Shown piece by piece: positions 9,689 through 19,176 of a DNA stretch of 64,000 bases (positions are counted from its first letter, which is position 1; each line of letters begins with the position of its first letter). Source of the DNA: Pacificimonas aurantium (GTDB taxonomy: Bacteria > Pseudomonadota > Alphaproteobacteria > Sphingomonadales > Sphingomonadaceae); the NCBI RefSeq assembly GCF_020092905.1, contig NZ_JAGSGB010000002.1, forward strand, positions 868,001 to 932,000. The letters are read 5' to 3'. The notes below the pieces were generated by a model. That model made no database searches. It had not been told where the DNA came from and saw only the letters and a list, made by a program, of their open reading frames with translations. The translations under genes were made by a program, and so were the position numbers.

Positions 9689-11453
9689 CTTCCAACTCCC
9701 CAAACATTGTTTTCAGTTCTTTTTTCAGAATCTTGCCATTCGCGTTCCGGGGCAGCGTATCCTCGGAAAACAGAATGCGGACAGGCACTTTAAAGCCCGC
9801 AAGACGCTCGCGGACAAAGGCCCGCAGCTCGTCTTCTCCCGCCATCATACCGGGCGCGAGATGAACGACGGCGGCGGGTTCCTCGCCCAGCGTGTGATGG
9901 GGAATGCCGACTACGGCCGCATCGGTCACCGCCGGATGCTCGTAAAGCGCGTTTTCGACTTCCAGCGAGTAGATATTCTCGCCGCCGCGAATGACGATGT
10001 CCTTCGCCCGGTCCACGATGAAGCAGAATCCTTCCTCGTCGAGATAGGCAAGGTCGCCGGTACGAACCCATCCATCGATGAATGTTTCCGCCGAAGCTTC
10101 CGGCTTGTTCCAATATCCTTCGACGACCATCGGCCCCTTGGCGTAAAGCTCGCCAACCGAGCCCGTCGGCAATTCCTCTCTGCCATCCGGATCCATGATC
10201 TTCAGGTCGGCGGTTGCCACCGGCGGCCCGCAACTGGTCGGACGGTTCAGATAGTCCTCGCCCGAATGCGTGGTCACCGTCGCGCAGGTTTCGGTCATAC
10301 CCCAACCATTGCCGGGCAGGGCGCCGAACTCGGCGTAGATTTTCTGCACGAGTTCCGGCGCGGAGGGCGCACCGCCATAGCCGATCGCTTCGAGCGACGA
10401 GAGGTCGAAGCGGCCGCGTTCGGGATGTTCCAGCAATTGCCACGCAATGGTGGGAACGCCGCCGGTGGCATGCACACCCTCGCGCTCGATGATCTCCATC
10501 GCCTGCAGCGGATCCCATTTGTCCATGAAGATCAGCCGGGAGCCGCCCGCGACGGTGCCCAGCATCGACGCATTGCAGCCCGTGGCATGAAACAGCGGAA
10601 TGACCAGCAGCGATGTGCGCTTCTGCGGTTCGGGGACCGGCTCGCCGCGCCGAAGCGCTGCGCGGGCGGCAGCATAGCCGGAGGAAAGGATGTTGGAGAG
10701 GCTCGACCGCTGCGTTCCCAGCGCCCCTTTCGGCGCGCCCGTCGTCCCGCTGGTATAAAGGATCGTCGCTCTATCATCCGGAGCGACGTCGACGTCGGGA
10801 AGGTCCCAGTCGGGCAGGTCGGCCCAATCTGCGCTGGTGCCGATCAGGTCTTCGAGCGAGCCCGTGGCCAGCGAGCTCTGGCCGCGTGAACACAAACGGT
10901 ACGGCACGTCGGCGAGTGCGTCGTCATATCCCTCGAACCGCTCCATGCGCTCGCAGTCCGCGACCAGGAGCTTCGCCCCGGAATCGGTCAGGCCATAGGA
11001 CAGTTCGGCGCCCGTCCACCAGGCGTTCAGCGGAACGATGATTGCGCCGATGCTGGTGACCGCAAAGTAGACGACCGGCCATTCGGGCAGGTTGCGCATA
11101 ACCAGCGCTACGCGGTCGCCCTTCTCTATCCCCATATCCCGCAGGGCATGCGCCAGCGCCGCAACGGCGCGAAACCAGGCTTCGTAGGTTACCCGCTCGT
11201 CGTTCAGCACCATGAATTCGGTGTCGCCATGCGCACGCGCCGCCCGAACCAGCTCGGCGAAGTTCGCGGGTGCATTCTTCCAGACGCGCGTCGGGACGCC
11301 GCGGATTTCGACGGTCTCCATTTCGAATTTTGCGCCGGAAGCGCAAAGGACGCTGCGAACTTCGGCGAGCGAGCAGGCCGGAAATTCCGGACCCACGGCC
11401 GGTAGCGATTCTCCCAAGGTTTCCTCTCCCAATCTTTCGGGCATCTTGTTCAT
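9681..11453 (-). CDS. Acyl-CoA synthetase (AMP-binding, long-chain fatty acid CoA ligase-like)
   Basis: A 590-residue ANL-superfamily enzyme that activates a carboxylic acid to its CoA thioester through an acyl-adenylate. The phosphate-binding loop ILYTSGTTGAPKG, the GWGMTE motif, GWVRTGDLAYLDEEG and the C-terminal NANGKILKKEL lysine motif are all present. The frame extends upstream to 11729, but that part overlaps the divergent ZIP-like gene, so the ATG at 11453 is preferred; ATG 11444 and a TTG near 11420 are alternatives. The substrate is probably a medium or long fatty acid, though the sequence alone does not settle this. Confidence 0.9.
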   Translation of the reverse strand: MNKMPERLGEETLGESLPAVGPEFPACSLAEVRSVLCASGAKFEMETVEIRGVPTRVWKNAPANFAELVRAARAHGDTEFMVLNDERVTYEAWFRAVAALAHALRDMGIEKGDRVALVMRNLPEWPVVYFAVTSIGAIIVPLNAWWTGAELSYGLTDSGAKLLVADCERMERFEGYDDALADVPYRLCSRGQSSLATGSLEDLIGTSADWADLPDWDLPDVDVAPDDRATILYTSGTTGAPKGALGTQRSSLSNILSSGYAAARAALRRGEPVPEPQKRTSLLVIPLFHATGCNASMLGTVAGGSRLIFMDKWDPLQAMEIIEREGVHATGGVPTIAWQLLEHPERGRFDLSSLEAIGYGGAPSAPELVQKIYAEFGALPGNGWGMTETCATVTTHSGEDYLNRPTSCGPPVATADLKIMDPDGREELPTGSVGELYAKGPMVVEGYWNKPEASAETFIDGWVRTGDLAYLDEEGFCFIVDRAKDIVIRGGENIYSLEVENALYEHPAVTDAAVVGIPHHTLGEEPAAVVHLAPGMMAGEDELRAFVRERLAGFKVPVRILFSEDTLPRNANGKILKKELKTMFGELEDA

Positions 11454-11520
11454 TGCGGCCCGGATTTCCGTACTTAGAGACGAATTGCACGTGAAGTAGC
11501 ACGGTCCTAAGCCTTGTGCC

Positions 11521-12303
11521 ATGACCGGCGCTCTTCTGTACGGGCTACTCGCCAGTTCCGCCTTTCCGATTGGCGTGCTGGTCGGTCTGTTCGTAAAACT
11601 CCCGAAGAAGCTGCTCGCCAGCATTATCGCGTTCGGCGCAGGCACGCTCGTTGTCGCGCTGACCTTCGAACTCATGTCGGAGGCGATCGCGGAAGCCTCG
11701 GTCCTCCCCGCCATGGGCGGCCTCCTCACCGGATCGCTGATCTACATCCTCCTCGATGCAGGGCTCGACCGATTGGCGAAGGCCAGCCCCCGGATGGAAG
11801 GAGACGACCCCCAGGACGTCAAGGACGAGGCGCGGGAAATTCCCGAAACCAAGTCACAGGCAACCGTCAGCGGCATGGCGGTGCTGGTAGGAACGGTGCT
11901 CGACGGCATTCCCGAAAATGCGGCGATCGGCATGGGCCTCGCTTCAGAGGATAGCGTGGGCCTCGGCCTTGTCCTGCTCGGCGCCGTTTTCCTGTCGAAC
12001 CTGCCGGGGGCAATTGCGAGCACGGTCGGCATGAAGCAGGCGGGCCGGTCGGGCACCTATATCGCAGTCGCGTGGCTGCTCGTGGCCATCCTGTGCACGG
12101 CCTCCTGCGTTGGGGGCTACGCCCTGCTTGCCGGCATACCCGACTATGCGAAGAGCTTTCTTCTCGCGCTGGCAGCGGGGGGCATTCTCGCCATGCTTGC
12201 CGACACGATGTTTCCGGAGGCGTTTGAGAATGGCGGGAGCCTCACCGCGCTGGCCACGACGGTCGGTTTTGCCTGCGCGATCATGCTCGGCGAACTGACC
12301 TAG
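11521..12303 (+). CDS. ZIP-family metal permease-like membrane protein
   Basis: A 260-residue membrane protein with about seven or eight hydrophobic helices and a hydrophilic loop at about residues 85-115. The segment VGTVLDGIPENAAIGMGL resembles the conserved ZIP transmembrane IV motif (H-x-x-PE), but with Asp-Gly where many ZIPs have His. It may therefore be a divergent member rather than a proven zinc importer. It starts 67 bases from the divergently transcribed acyl-CoA ligase. Confidence 0.75.
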   Translation: MTGALLYGLLASSAFPIGVLVGLFVKLPKKLLASIIAFGAGTLVVALTFELMSEAIAEASVLPAMGGLLTGSLIYILLDAGLDRLAKASPRMEGDDPQDVKDEAREIPETKSQATVSGMAVLVGTVLDGIPENAAIGMGLASEDSVGLGLVLLGAVFLSNLPGAIASTVGMKQAGRSGTYIAVAWLLVAILCTASCVGGYALLAGIPDYAKSFLLALAAGGILAMLADTMFPEAFENGGSLTALATTVGFACAIMLGELT

Positions 12304-12315
12304 ACGTTCGGCGCG

Positions 12316-12573
12316 TCAGGTACAGGCTCCATTTGGCGGAGGCGGCGGATCCCTGTCGTCACGCCGCGCATCGCGGACAGCATCTTCCCACTGCTCGCAC
12401 GCTTTTCTCAGCTGGCGGATGAACTTCGCGTCGCGCTCTTCCTCGCTCGTCGTCGCAAGGTCCACGGCCTTTGAGCCCGCCTTTACCGGCAGGGTGACGA
12501 CGTCCACCGCGCGCTCGACGATACAGCCGGAAAGAAGCGGCAACGCCGCGACGGCTAGGAAGCAGATGCGCAT
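12316..12573 (-). CDS. Small predicted lipoprotein, unknown function
   Basis: An 85-residue protein that starts MRICFLAVAALPLLSGC, a short lipoprotein signal peptide with a clear lipobox (LLSGC). The mature part carries VDVVTLPVKAGSKAVDLATTSEEERDAKF, then charged helices and a Pro-rich tail. The ATG at 12573 is preceded by AAAGGTG and is preferred over an upstream in-frame ATG that runs into the amidase gene. It follows the amidase by 19 bases on the same strand, so an envelope role is likely, but no specific function is visible. Confidence 0.7.
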   Translation of the reverse strand: MRICFLAVAALPLLSGCIVERAVDVVTLPVKAGSKAVDLATTSEEERDAKFIRQLRKACEQWEDAVRDARRDDRDPPPPPNGACT

Positions 12574-12592
12574 GCCGGCACCTTTCTGTGGA

Positions 12593-13891
12593 TCAGCGCT
12601 GCGCCAGACGGCGAAGCAAGTAGGCATCGACGGCGCGGCTGACGCCTTCGGCAATCTCCTGCCTCCCTTCCGCCGACATCAGATAACGCGCATCCTTCTC
12701 GTTCGACATGTAGCCGGTTTCCAGAAGGACGGCCGGTACGTCGGGGGCCTTCAGCACGAGAAATCCCGCAAAGCGGTGGAAATGACTGCGAAAGGGTACA
12801 CCCGCCCCGACCATCTCGCGCTGCAGGACGGCCGCGAATTCCGCGGAAGCGTTCATCGTCTCGCGCTGGGCAAGGTCGATCAGGATAGAGGTGACCTCCT
12901 CGTCCTCGCCCCCCAGATCGATGCCGCTTAGGATATCGGTTCGGTTCTCCCTTGCTGCCAGACGCGCGGCCTCCTTGTCCGATGCCGTCTCCGACAGCGT
13001 GTAAATCGTCGCGCCGCTGACGCTGGGGTCCTTGGGAAAGCTGTCGGCGTGAACGGAAATGAACAGCTGCGCTCGGCTCCGGCGCGCCACGTCCGTCCGC
13101 GCCCTATGCAGAAGATAGGTATCGTCGTCGCGCGTCAGGACCGCCCGCACCCGGCCCGTGGCATTCAGTTCCGCCGCAATGGCCTTGGCCACACCCAGCA
13201 CCACGTCCTTTTCCGGGGTACCCGTCACGCTCGGTGATCCCGGATCATGACCGCCATGGCCGGCGTCGATGACGATCACCGGCCGACCGGTATAGGTATG
13301 CGGTTTGGGAACGCGGCGCGGCTTCGCCGGCAGGTTGACCGAAGCGAGTTCGGCCACCGTGGATGACCTGGCCGCCCCGGCACGCCGCGCGGATTTGGCG
13401 GGTTCTTTCTGCGCGGCAGGAGCATCCGCCTTCGCGGCAAGCCGCGTACCGCCCGTCCGCAACGCCTGCGGACCGGACTTCACACTTTCCGCGAAGGAAG
13501 CAGCGGAAATCGGCGTCGCCGCAATCCGCAATATGCCTCCATCCGCCCGCGCATCGGAAATCCGCGCCGGTGACTTCAGGTCCAGGACGACACGGGCCGT
13601 TTGCGGATCGAACTGAGCGGCACGCAGTCCGTCGATCGGCCCTGCTCCGTCAGCTGGCGCGGCCTCGTTCACCGTATCCGCAAGATCGATAACAAGACGG
13701 CGAGGCCCATCAAGAGCGAACCGGCGCGCGTCGGGAATACCGCCATCGAAGGTAAGGAGGACCGCCGCGCCGTCGCCCTCGGCAACGATTTTCGCGGACA
13801 GCAGGGTTTCTGCGCGCGCCGGCCCGCCGACAAGCAGGAACAACGCCGCCAGCAGCGCGGCGAGACTTCCCCGAACAGCGGTCATCGGCAT
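12593..13891 (-). CDS. amiC: N-acetylmuramoyl-L-alanine amidase, AmiC type
   Basis: A 432-residue periplasmic amidase that cleaves the bond between MurNAc and the stem peptide, used in daughter-cell separation. A signal peptide (about residues 1-28) is followed by an AMIN domain (about 30-135), an Ala/Lys-rich linker and the amidase_3 catalytic domain from about residue 200. Zinc-binding and catalytic elements are visible: VIDAGHGGHDPGS, the FISVHADSF His, and the late VLLETGYMSN Glu. The start at 13891 has a GAGG upstream; an ATG six bases later is also possible. Confidence 0.93.
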   Translation of the reverse strand: MPMTAVRGSLAALLAALFLLVGGPARAETLLSAKIVAEGDGAAVLLTFDGGIPDARRFALDGPRRLVIDLADTVNEAAPADGAGPIDGLRAAQFDPQTARVVLDLKSPARISDARADGGILRIAATPISAASFAESVKSGPQALRTGGTRLAAKADAPAAQKEPAKSARRAGAARSSTVAELASVNLPAKPRRVPKPHTYTGRPVIVIDAGHGGHDPGSPSVTGTPEKDVVLGVAKAIAAELNATGRVRAVLTRDDDTYLLHRARTDVARRSRAQLFISVHADSFPKDPSVSGATIYTLSETASDKEAARLAARENRTDILSGIDLGGEDEEVTSILIDLAQRETMNASAEFAAVLQREMVGAGVPFRSHFHRFAGFLVLKAPDVPAVLLETGYMSNEKDARYLMSAEGRQEIAEGVSRAVDAYLLRRLAQR

Positions 13892-14371
13892 GGGCTTCGC
13901 CTCTTCAACACGGCTCCTGCGTACCTCCCCACCACAAACCGGCCGCTGCGCGTCCGCACGCTGCGCGCGCACCCGGCCGACTTTACGAGAATCTTAGGAG
14001 TCCCGGGCCCTTGCGGCAAGCGCCGAGGCAGTATCCGGCTTGCTTCATCTGTTGTTCACACGAACTATTGGTGCTAGCGAAGGTGGCGGAGTCGTTCGTT
14101 TTGAACGGCCCCGATCTTCCAGGATCGCCGCGTTCCTGCGCGATTCCGGCGTGCCCAAGGGCACCGATTAACAAGGTTTTGGCACGCGGTATGATAACGG
14201 CAAGCATGCATTCCTACTCCGACCAAGGTCGTGAGTATGCCTGCGCCGACATCCGCGACTGCTTCTCATTTTCACTATTCCGACCGCTACCATCCGGTGT
14301 CGGTCTGTTAACGCACGCCCGCAGAAGGCCGGCTCCGCCCGGCACCCTTCGCGGGTCAAGGAGACCATCAA
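13892..14371. other. 480-base region upstream of rne, no gene seen
   Basis: This stretch separates the divergent amidase and RNase E genes. Short frames in it have no supporting features. On the plus strand it holds a plausible sigma-70 promoter near 14168-14195, which would leave a leader of roughly 170 bases before rne. A GC-rich stem (GCCGG with CCGGC, about 14330-14342) lies close to the rne ribosome-binding site AAGGAG. RNase E genes commonly autoregulate through long 5' leaders, so this leader may do the same, although I do not recognise a known leader fold. Confidence 0.55.
14168..14195 (+). promoter_or_regulatory. Candidate sigma-70 promoter for rne
   Basis: TTAACA (14168-14173) and TATGAT (14190-14195) are separated by 16 bases, close to the -35 and -10 consensus. 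It is the best match I see in the rne upstream region by eye. Transcription would start near 14202 and give a leader of about 170 bases. Confidence 0.45.
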
Positions 14372-16972
14372 ATGGCAACCCGCATGCTTATCGATGCGCG
14401 CCACCGGGAGGAAACCCGGGTCGCGGTCGTCAAGGGAAACCGGATCGAGGAGTTTGATTTTGAGTCCGCTCGCCGGGCACAGATCAAAGGAAACATCTAC
14501 CTAGCGAAGATTACGAGGGTCGAACCGTCCCTTCAGGCTGCGTTCGTCGACTATGGCGGCAATCGCCACGGCTTCCTCGCCTTTTCGGAAATTCATCCCG
14601 ACTACTACCAGATTCCGAAGTCCGACCGCGAAGCTCTGCTCGCCGAAGAGCGGGAAATTGCCGAAGCGCACGCCGCCGAACTGGAAGCCGAGAAGGCCAA
14701 GCGCTCGAAGGCGCGCCGGGACGACGACGAAGAAGACGACGCGAACGACGATGAGGATGATGACGACCACGACACGGAAGGTGACGACCATGTCGACAAT
14801 GCCGCCAATGAGGCGCTGAGGAAGAAGCGCCAGAACCTGCGTCGGCGCTACAAGATTCAGGAAGTCATCAAGCGCCGTCAGGTCCTGCTCGTGCAGGTTG
14901 TGAAGGAAGAACGCGGCAATAAGGGCGCCGCGCTGTCGACCTATCTCAGCCTTGCGGGCCGCTATTCGGTGCTGATGCCGAACACCAGCCATGGCGGAGG
15001 CATCAGTCGCAAGATCGCCAATGGCTCCGACCGCAAGCGGCTGAAGAGCATCGTCAACGAGCTGAACCTTCCGTCGGGCATGGGCGTGATCGTGCGGACC
15101 GCCGGGGCCAGCCGAACGAAGACCGAGATCAAGCGCGACTTCGACTATCTCAGCCGACTGTGGGACGAAATCCGGCAGAAGACGCTTGCCTCGACCGCGC
15201 CTGCGCTCATCCATGAGGATTCCGATCTCATCAAACGCGCGATCCGCGACCTCTACACGCGTGAGATCGAGGAAGTGCTCGTCGATGGCGCCGAAGGCCA
15301 CAAGGCGGCCAAGGGCTTCATGAAGCTGTTGATGCCCAGCCATGCGCGCAAGGTGAAGCTCTACGACGACCCGGTACCGATCTACCAGCGCTACCGCGTC
15401 GAAGAGCAATTGTCTGAGATGTATTTGCCGACCGTGCGTCTGAAATCGGGCGGCTACATCGTCATCAACCCGACCGAAGCGCTGGTGGCGATCGACATCA
15501 ACTCGGGCAAGTCGACTCGCGAACACAATATCGAGGAAACCGCCTACAAGACCAATGTGGAAGCGGCGCGTGAAGTCGCGCGCCAGCTGAAGCTTCGCGA
15601 TATGGCTGGCCTGATCGTCATCGATTTCATCGACATGGATCATGGCGGCAATGTCCGGAAGGTCGAACGGGCGCTGAAGGATGCCCTGAAGGACGACCGC
15701 GCGCGCATTCAGGTGGGCCGGATCTCCCAGTTCGGGCTCCTGGAAATGAGCCGCCAGCGTCTTCGTACCGGCGTTCTCGAGGCATCGACCAGCACCTGTC
15801 CGGTCTGCGACGGTGCCGGCATCGTACGAACGGTGGAATCTGCTGGTCTCGGTGCGCTGCGTGAGGTGGAGGCCCTCGCGCTCAAGGGCAAGAACAACGA
15901 CTTCTCAGTCCATCTGCCCAGCGACGTGGCCGTCTATCTGGTCAACGAGAAACGGCGCAGCCTCGCGAATCTGGAGGAACGCTACGGCATCGCCGTGCGC
16001 ATCAATCCCGAAGACGAGATGCATATCAACGAGCGGGAAGTCGTCGCGCGCGGCGGCCCGCCCCGTCCGACCGTCGATATCTCGATGCCCGAGGGTCATG
16101 ACAGCGAACCGGACGATTCCGAGGACGTCACCGACAATTTCGACGAGGAGGACGAGGACGAGCGCCGCGAACGCGGGCGTGGCCGACGCCGCCGCGGCGG
16201 TCGGGGGCGCAAGGGCCGCGACCACCGGGACGAGGATTCCGGTGACAGCGAGTCCGACGATCGCGAACCGGACGAGGAGGCGAACGCTCAGGATGGCGGC
16301 CGCGACAAGTCCGAAGACGATCAGAAGTCAGAAGATACAGGCGGCGACAAGAGGGGTCGGCGTCGGCGTGGCCGGCGCGGCGGTCGCAATCGCCGCAAAC
16401 GGCAGGATGACCGGCCGGAGTCCCAGGACGGCGACGCCGTCACCGATGCGACCGATGATGCGTCTGCGGACACCCAGGCCGCTCCCGAGGTCGAAGCAGC
16501 TGCAAGCCTCGACGTTTCCGAAGCCGTGAAGGACGCGGACGCCGTACAGGCTTCCGAAGCACCGAAGAAGAAGAGGCCTGCTCGCCGCAAGAAGAAAAGC
16601 GAGGATACCGAAGATGGTACGGCCGAGGATGCCGCATCGGGTAGCAAGGCTCCGGTAGAGGAAGCGGATTCCGACGAACCGGCTGCGGCCAAGCCGAAAC
16701 GGACACGTCGCCGCAAGCCAAAGGCCGACGCTGCATCTGAGGCAGAGGCCGATAAGATCGACGGACAGTCGCCGACCGCGGAAGAAGACACGCCGAAACC
16801 GCGGTCGAAGCCGAAGGATGCCGCTCCTCGGCCTGTTCCCGCCCCGGCACCAGCGGCACCCGCTAGCGACGCCGCCGATGACGCCGCGCCTGCTGCCAAT
16901 GATTCGCAGGCGGATAGCGAGGATGAACCCCCCAAGCGGAAAGGCTGGTGGCAGCGGACATTCGGCGGCTGA
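14372..16972 (+). CDS. rne: Ribonuclease E
   Basis: An 866-residue endoribonuclease that begins mRNA decay and rRNA/tRNA processing and scaffolds a degradosome. An S1 domain starts near residue 36 and is interrupted by a very acidic insert (about residues 113-147). Catalytic Asp residues are at about D375 (VAIDINSGK) and D418 (LIVIDFIDMDHGG), matching D303 and D346 of E. coli by spacing. The zinc-link Cys pair is C476 and C479 (CPVCDGAG). From about residue 570 the C-terminal half is unstructured, with alternating acidic blocks, RGRRRRGGR-type RNA-binding blocks and AKPKRTRRRK, ending in GWWQRTFGG. The start has AAGGAG upstream. Confidence 0.97.
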   Translation: MATRMLIDARHREETRVAVVKGNRIEEFDFESARRAQIKGNIYLAKITRVEPSLQAAFVDYGGNRHGFLAFSEIHPDYYQIPKSDREALLAEEREIAEAHAAELEAEKAKRSKARRDDDEEDDANDDEDDDDHDTEGDDHVDNAANEALRKKRQNLRRRYKIQEVIKRRQVLLVQVVKEERGNKGAALSTYLSLAGRYSVLMPNTSHGGGISRKIANGSDRKRLKSIVNELNLPSGMGVIVRTAGASRTKTEIKRDFDYLSRLWDEIRQKTLASTAPALIHEDSDLIKRAIRDLYTREIEEVLVDGAEGHKAAKGFMKLLMPSHARKVKLYDDPVPIYQRYRVEEQLSEMYLPTVRLKSGGYIVINPTEALVAIDINSGKSTREHNIEETAYKTNVEAAREVARQLKLRDMAGLIVIDFIDMDHGGNVRKVERALKDALKDDRARIQVGRISQFGLLEMSRQRLRTGVLEASTSTCPVCDGAGIVRTVESAGLGALREVEALALKGKNNDFSVHLPSDVAVYLVNEKRRSLANLEERYGIAVRINPEDEMHINEREVVARGGPPRPTVDISMPEGHDSEPDDSEDVTDNFDEEDEDERRERGRGRRRRGGRGRKGRDHRDEDSGDSESDDREPDEEANAQDGGRDKSEDDQKSEDTGGDKRGRRRRGRRGGRNRRKRQDDRPESQDGDAVTDATDDASADTQAAPEVEAAASLDVSEAVKDADAVQASEAPKKKRPARRKKKSEDTEDGTAEDAASGSKAPVEEADSDEPAAAKPKRTRRRKPKADAASEAEADKIDGQSPTAEEDTPKPRSKPKDAAPRPVPAPAPAAPASDAADDAAPAANDSQADSEDEPPKRKGWWQRTFGG

Positions 16973-17035
16973 CCGGCACTCGGCGCCCCGGGAGGACACT
17001 CACGGGATTTCACCGGCGGTTCACGTATCCTATCT

Positions 17036-18403
17036 ATGTCGCCCGCTATGAAACTCTCGCGCGTCTTCCTTCTCGTTCTTGCCCTTTGCGCTCTGCCCGC
17101 AAGACCTGCGGCGGCGCAAAGCATCCTGAGGGACGCCGAAACCGAAGCCTGGCTCGACGACCTGGCGGCCCCGCTTGTGGAGGCCGCCGGGCTCGACCCG
17201 GCAAATTTCGATGTCGTCCTCGTCAACGACAATAGCCTCAACGCGTTCGTCGTCGGCGGCCAGCGCGTCTACATCCACTCCGGCACCATTCTGCAGGCGG
17301 ACAACGCGAACCAGATTCAGGGCATTCTCGCCCACGAAATCGGGCATGTCGCGGGCGGCCATGCCATTCGCTTCGGCGACGAGGCAGGCGGAACCGCGAC
17401 AGGGATCAGCATCCTGTCGCTGGTGGCGGCTGTTGGGGCGATCGCCGGAGGCGCGCCCGATGCGGGCATGGCGCTGATGGGACTTGGCCAGCGCGCGGCA
17501 ACGGGCAAGGTGCTTGCCTTCAGCCGTCAACAGGAAGCGCGGACCGATCTTGCCGGATCGAAGTTCCTCGAAACGGCGGGGATTTCGGCGAAGGGCTACC
17601 TGCAATTCTACGAGAAGCTGGAGAATCAGGAGTTTCGCTACGCGGTCCCGCAGGACGAGCAGACCGAATATCTGCGCACCCACCCCAGTCCGGCGAACCG
17701 GATCGCCACCTTGAGGGAACTCAGCGAGACATCTCCCTATTGGGATACGCCCACCGACCCCGAGCTCGAGCGCCGTTTCCGCCGGGTTCAGGCGAAGCTG
17801 TTCGGATATGTCGAAAATCCGGAACGAACGCTGCGCACCTATCCCCCAAGCGACCGGAGCACCGAGGCGCATCTCGCCCGCGCTTATGCCTATCACAAGA
17901 GCGCTTATCCGGAGGAGGCCGCGGCCGAAGCCGACGCGCTGCTGGCGGAGAACCCCGACGATCCGTTCGTGCTGGAGTTGAAGGGACAGGTACTGCTTGA
18001 ATCCGGAAGTCCGGCGGAGGCTATCGAGCCGCTCGAGCGGTCGCTTGCCGCCGACCCGAACCAGCCTCTGATCGCCACGCTCCTGGGTCATGCGCTGCTG
18101 TCCACCGAAGAGCCGGAGCGGGTCGACCGGGCGGTTGCCGTGCTGCGCGAAGCGGTGCGGCAGGATCGAAACAATCCCTTCGCCTGGTATCAGCTCGGCA
18201 TCGCCTATTCGCGGCAGGGAGACGAGGCTCGTGCCTCGCTTGCGACTGCCGAACAGCAGGCGCTTTCGCGCCAGCCCGGACTCGCCGTGCGTAGTGCGCG
18301 TATGGCGATGGACGGCATTGAGAAGGGAACGCCCGATTGGCTACGGGCGCAGGACATCCTGCTCGTGGCGCAGGCGCAGATGGAAGATGAGCGGCGGAGA
18401 TAG
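17036..18403 (+). CDS. Periplasmic M48 metalloprotease with TPR domain (BepA/YfgC-like)
   Basis: A 455-residue protein with a signal peptide (about residues 1-28), an M48 catalytic domain containing HEIGH at residues 100-104, the third zinc ligand Glu in QQEARTDLAG, and a C-terminal TPR region (from about residue 270). This layout matches the BepA family, which degrades or helps assemble outer-membrane proteins such as LptD. The start at 17036 has no clear ribosome-binding site, and the ATG at 17048 gives a more normal signal peptide. The dsbA-like gene starts 8 bases downstream, consistent with a shared role in envelope protein folding. Confidence 0.88.
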   Translation: MSPAMKLSRVFLLVLALCALPARPAAAQSILRDAETEAWLDDLAAPLVEAAGLDPANFDVVLVNDNSLNAFVVGGQRVYIHSGTILQADNANQIQGILAHEIGHVAGGHAIRFGDEAGGTATGISILSLVAAVGAIAGGAPDAGMALMGLGQRAATGKVLAFSRQQEARTDLAGSKFLETAGISAKGYLQFYEKLENQEFRYAVPQDEQTEYLRTHPSPANRIATLRELSETSPYWDTPTDPELERRFRRVQAKLFGYVENPERTLRTYPPSDRSTEAHLARAYAYHKSAYPEEAAAEADALLAENPDDPFVLELKGQVLLESGSPAEAIEPLERSLAADPNQPLIATLLGHALLSTEEPERVDRAVAVLREAVRQDRNNPFAWYQLGIAYSRQGDEARASLATAEQQALSRQPGLAVRSARMAMDGIEKGTPDWLRAQDILLVAQAQMEDERRR

Positions 18404-18410
18404 ACTTCGG

Positions 18411-19166
18411 ATGACCACGACTGCCGCAACTTTCCCGGCAAGGGGGCCGCTTGCCGCCTTCCTGGCCATCCTCCTGCTGAGCGCGCTCGGCATCGAAGGC
18501 GCTGCCGCCCAGACGCCGGCCGAAGACCCGCGAAGCCGCGCGGAGATCGAACAGATCGTCCGCGACTATATCCTCGCCAATCCGGACATCATTCCCGAAG
18601 GGATGACCGAACTCAGGCGGCGGGAGACCACCGAAACGATCGACGCCAACAGGACGCGGCTCGAAACGCCCTTCGCCGGCGCCTGGGCCGGCGCCCGGAA
18701 CGGCGATGTCGTCCTCGTCGAATTCTTTGATTTTGCATGCCCCTATTGTCGCCGTGCCCATGGCGACCTCCAGCGGCTGCTGGCTGAAGACGACGAGCTG
18801 AAGGTGGTATGGCGGTCGATGCCGATCCTCAGCGCAGAAAGCAGAAAGGCGGCCGAGGCCGGGCTGCTCGCGGCGAAGGCCGGCCGCTACAAGGAATATC
18901 ACGACAGCATGTTCGAAGATCGCCGCCGGCTGACGGAAGGGAAGATCGCGGACATCGCGTCGGAGTCCGGCCTTGCCCTCACAGTGCTTCGCCAGGCTGG
19001 CAATCAGCCCGACATCCGCGAAGAGATCGAGTCCAACCTCGCCCTGGCACGCGAGCTCGGCATCTCCGGAACACCGGCCTATATCGTCGGCGACAAGCGT
19101 GTGGACGGTGCAGCAGGCTACGATGCGCTGAAGCAGGCTGTAGCGGAGGCGCGGCGCAACCGGTAG
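18411..19166 (+). CDS. Periplasmic thiol:disulfide oxidoreductase, DsbA family (Com1/ScsC-like)
   Basis: A 251-residue secreted protein with an N-terminal signal peptide (to about residue 33), a helical N-terminal region (residues 40-85) and a DsbA-type thioredoxin fold. The active site CPYC is at residues 110-113 and the cis-proline loop reads GISGTPAYIVG. It would form or isomerise disulfide bonds in the periplasm. The N-terminal extension resembles the oligomerising part of ScsC/Com1-type proteins. It lies in the same direction between the M48 protease and modA with gaps of 7 and 10 bases, so the five genes may form one transcript. Confidence 0.88.
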   Translation: MTTTAATFPARGPLAAFLAILLLSALGIEGAAAQTPAEDPRSRAEIEQIVRDYILANPDIIPEGMTELRRRETTETIDANRTRLETPFAGAWAGARNGDVVLVEFFDFACPYCRRAHGDLQRLLAEDDELKVVWRSMPILSAESRKAAEAGLLAAKAGRYKEYHDSMFEDRRRLTEGKIADIASESGLALTVLRQAGNQPDIREEIESNLALARELGISGTPAYIVGDKRVDGAAGYDALKQAVAEARRNR

Positions 19167-19176
19167 GCAGACGGGT

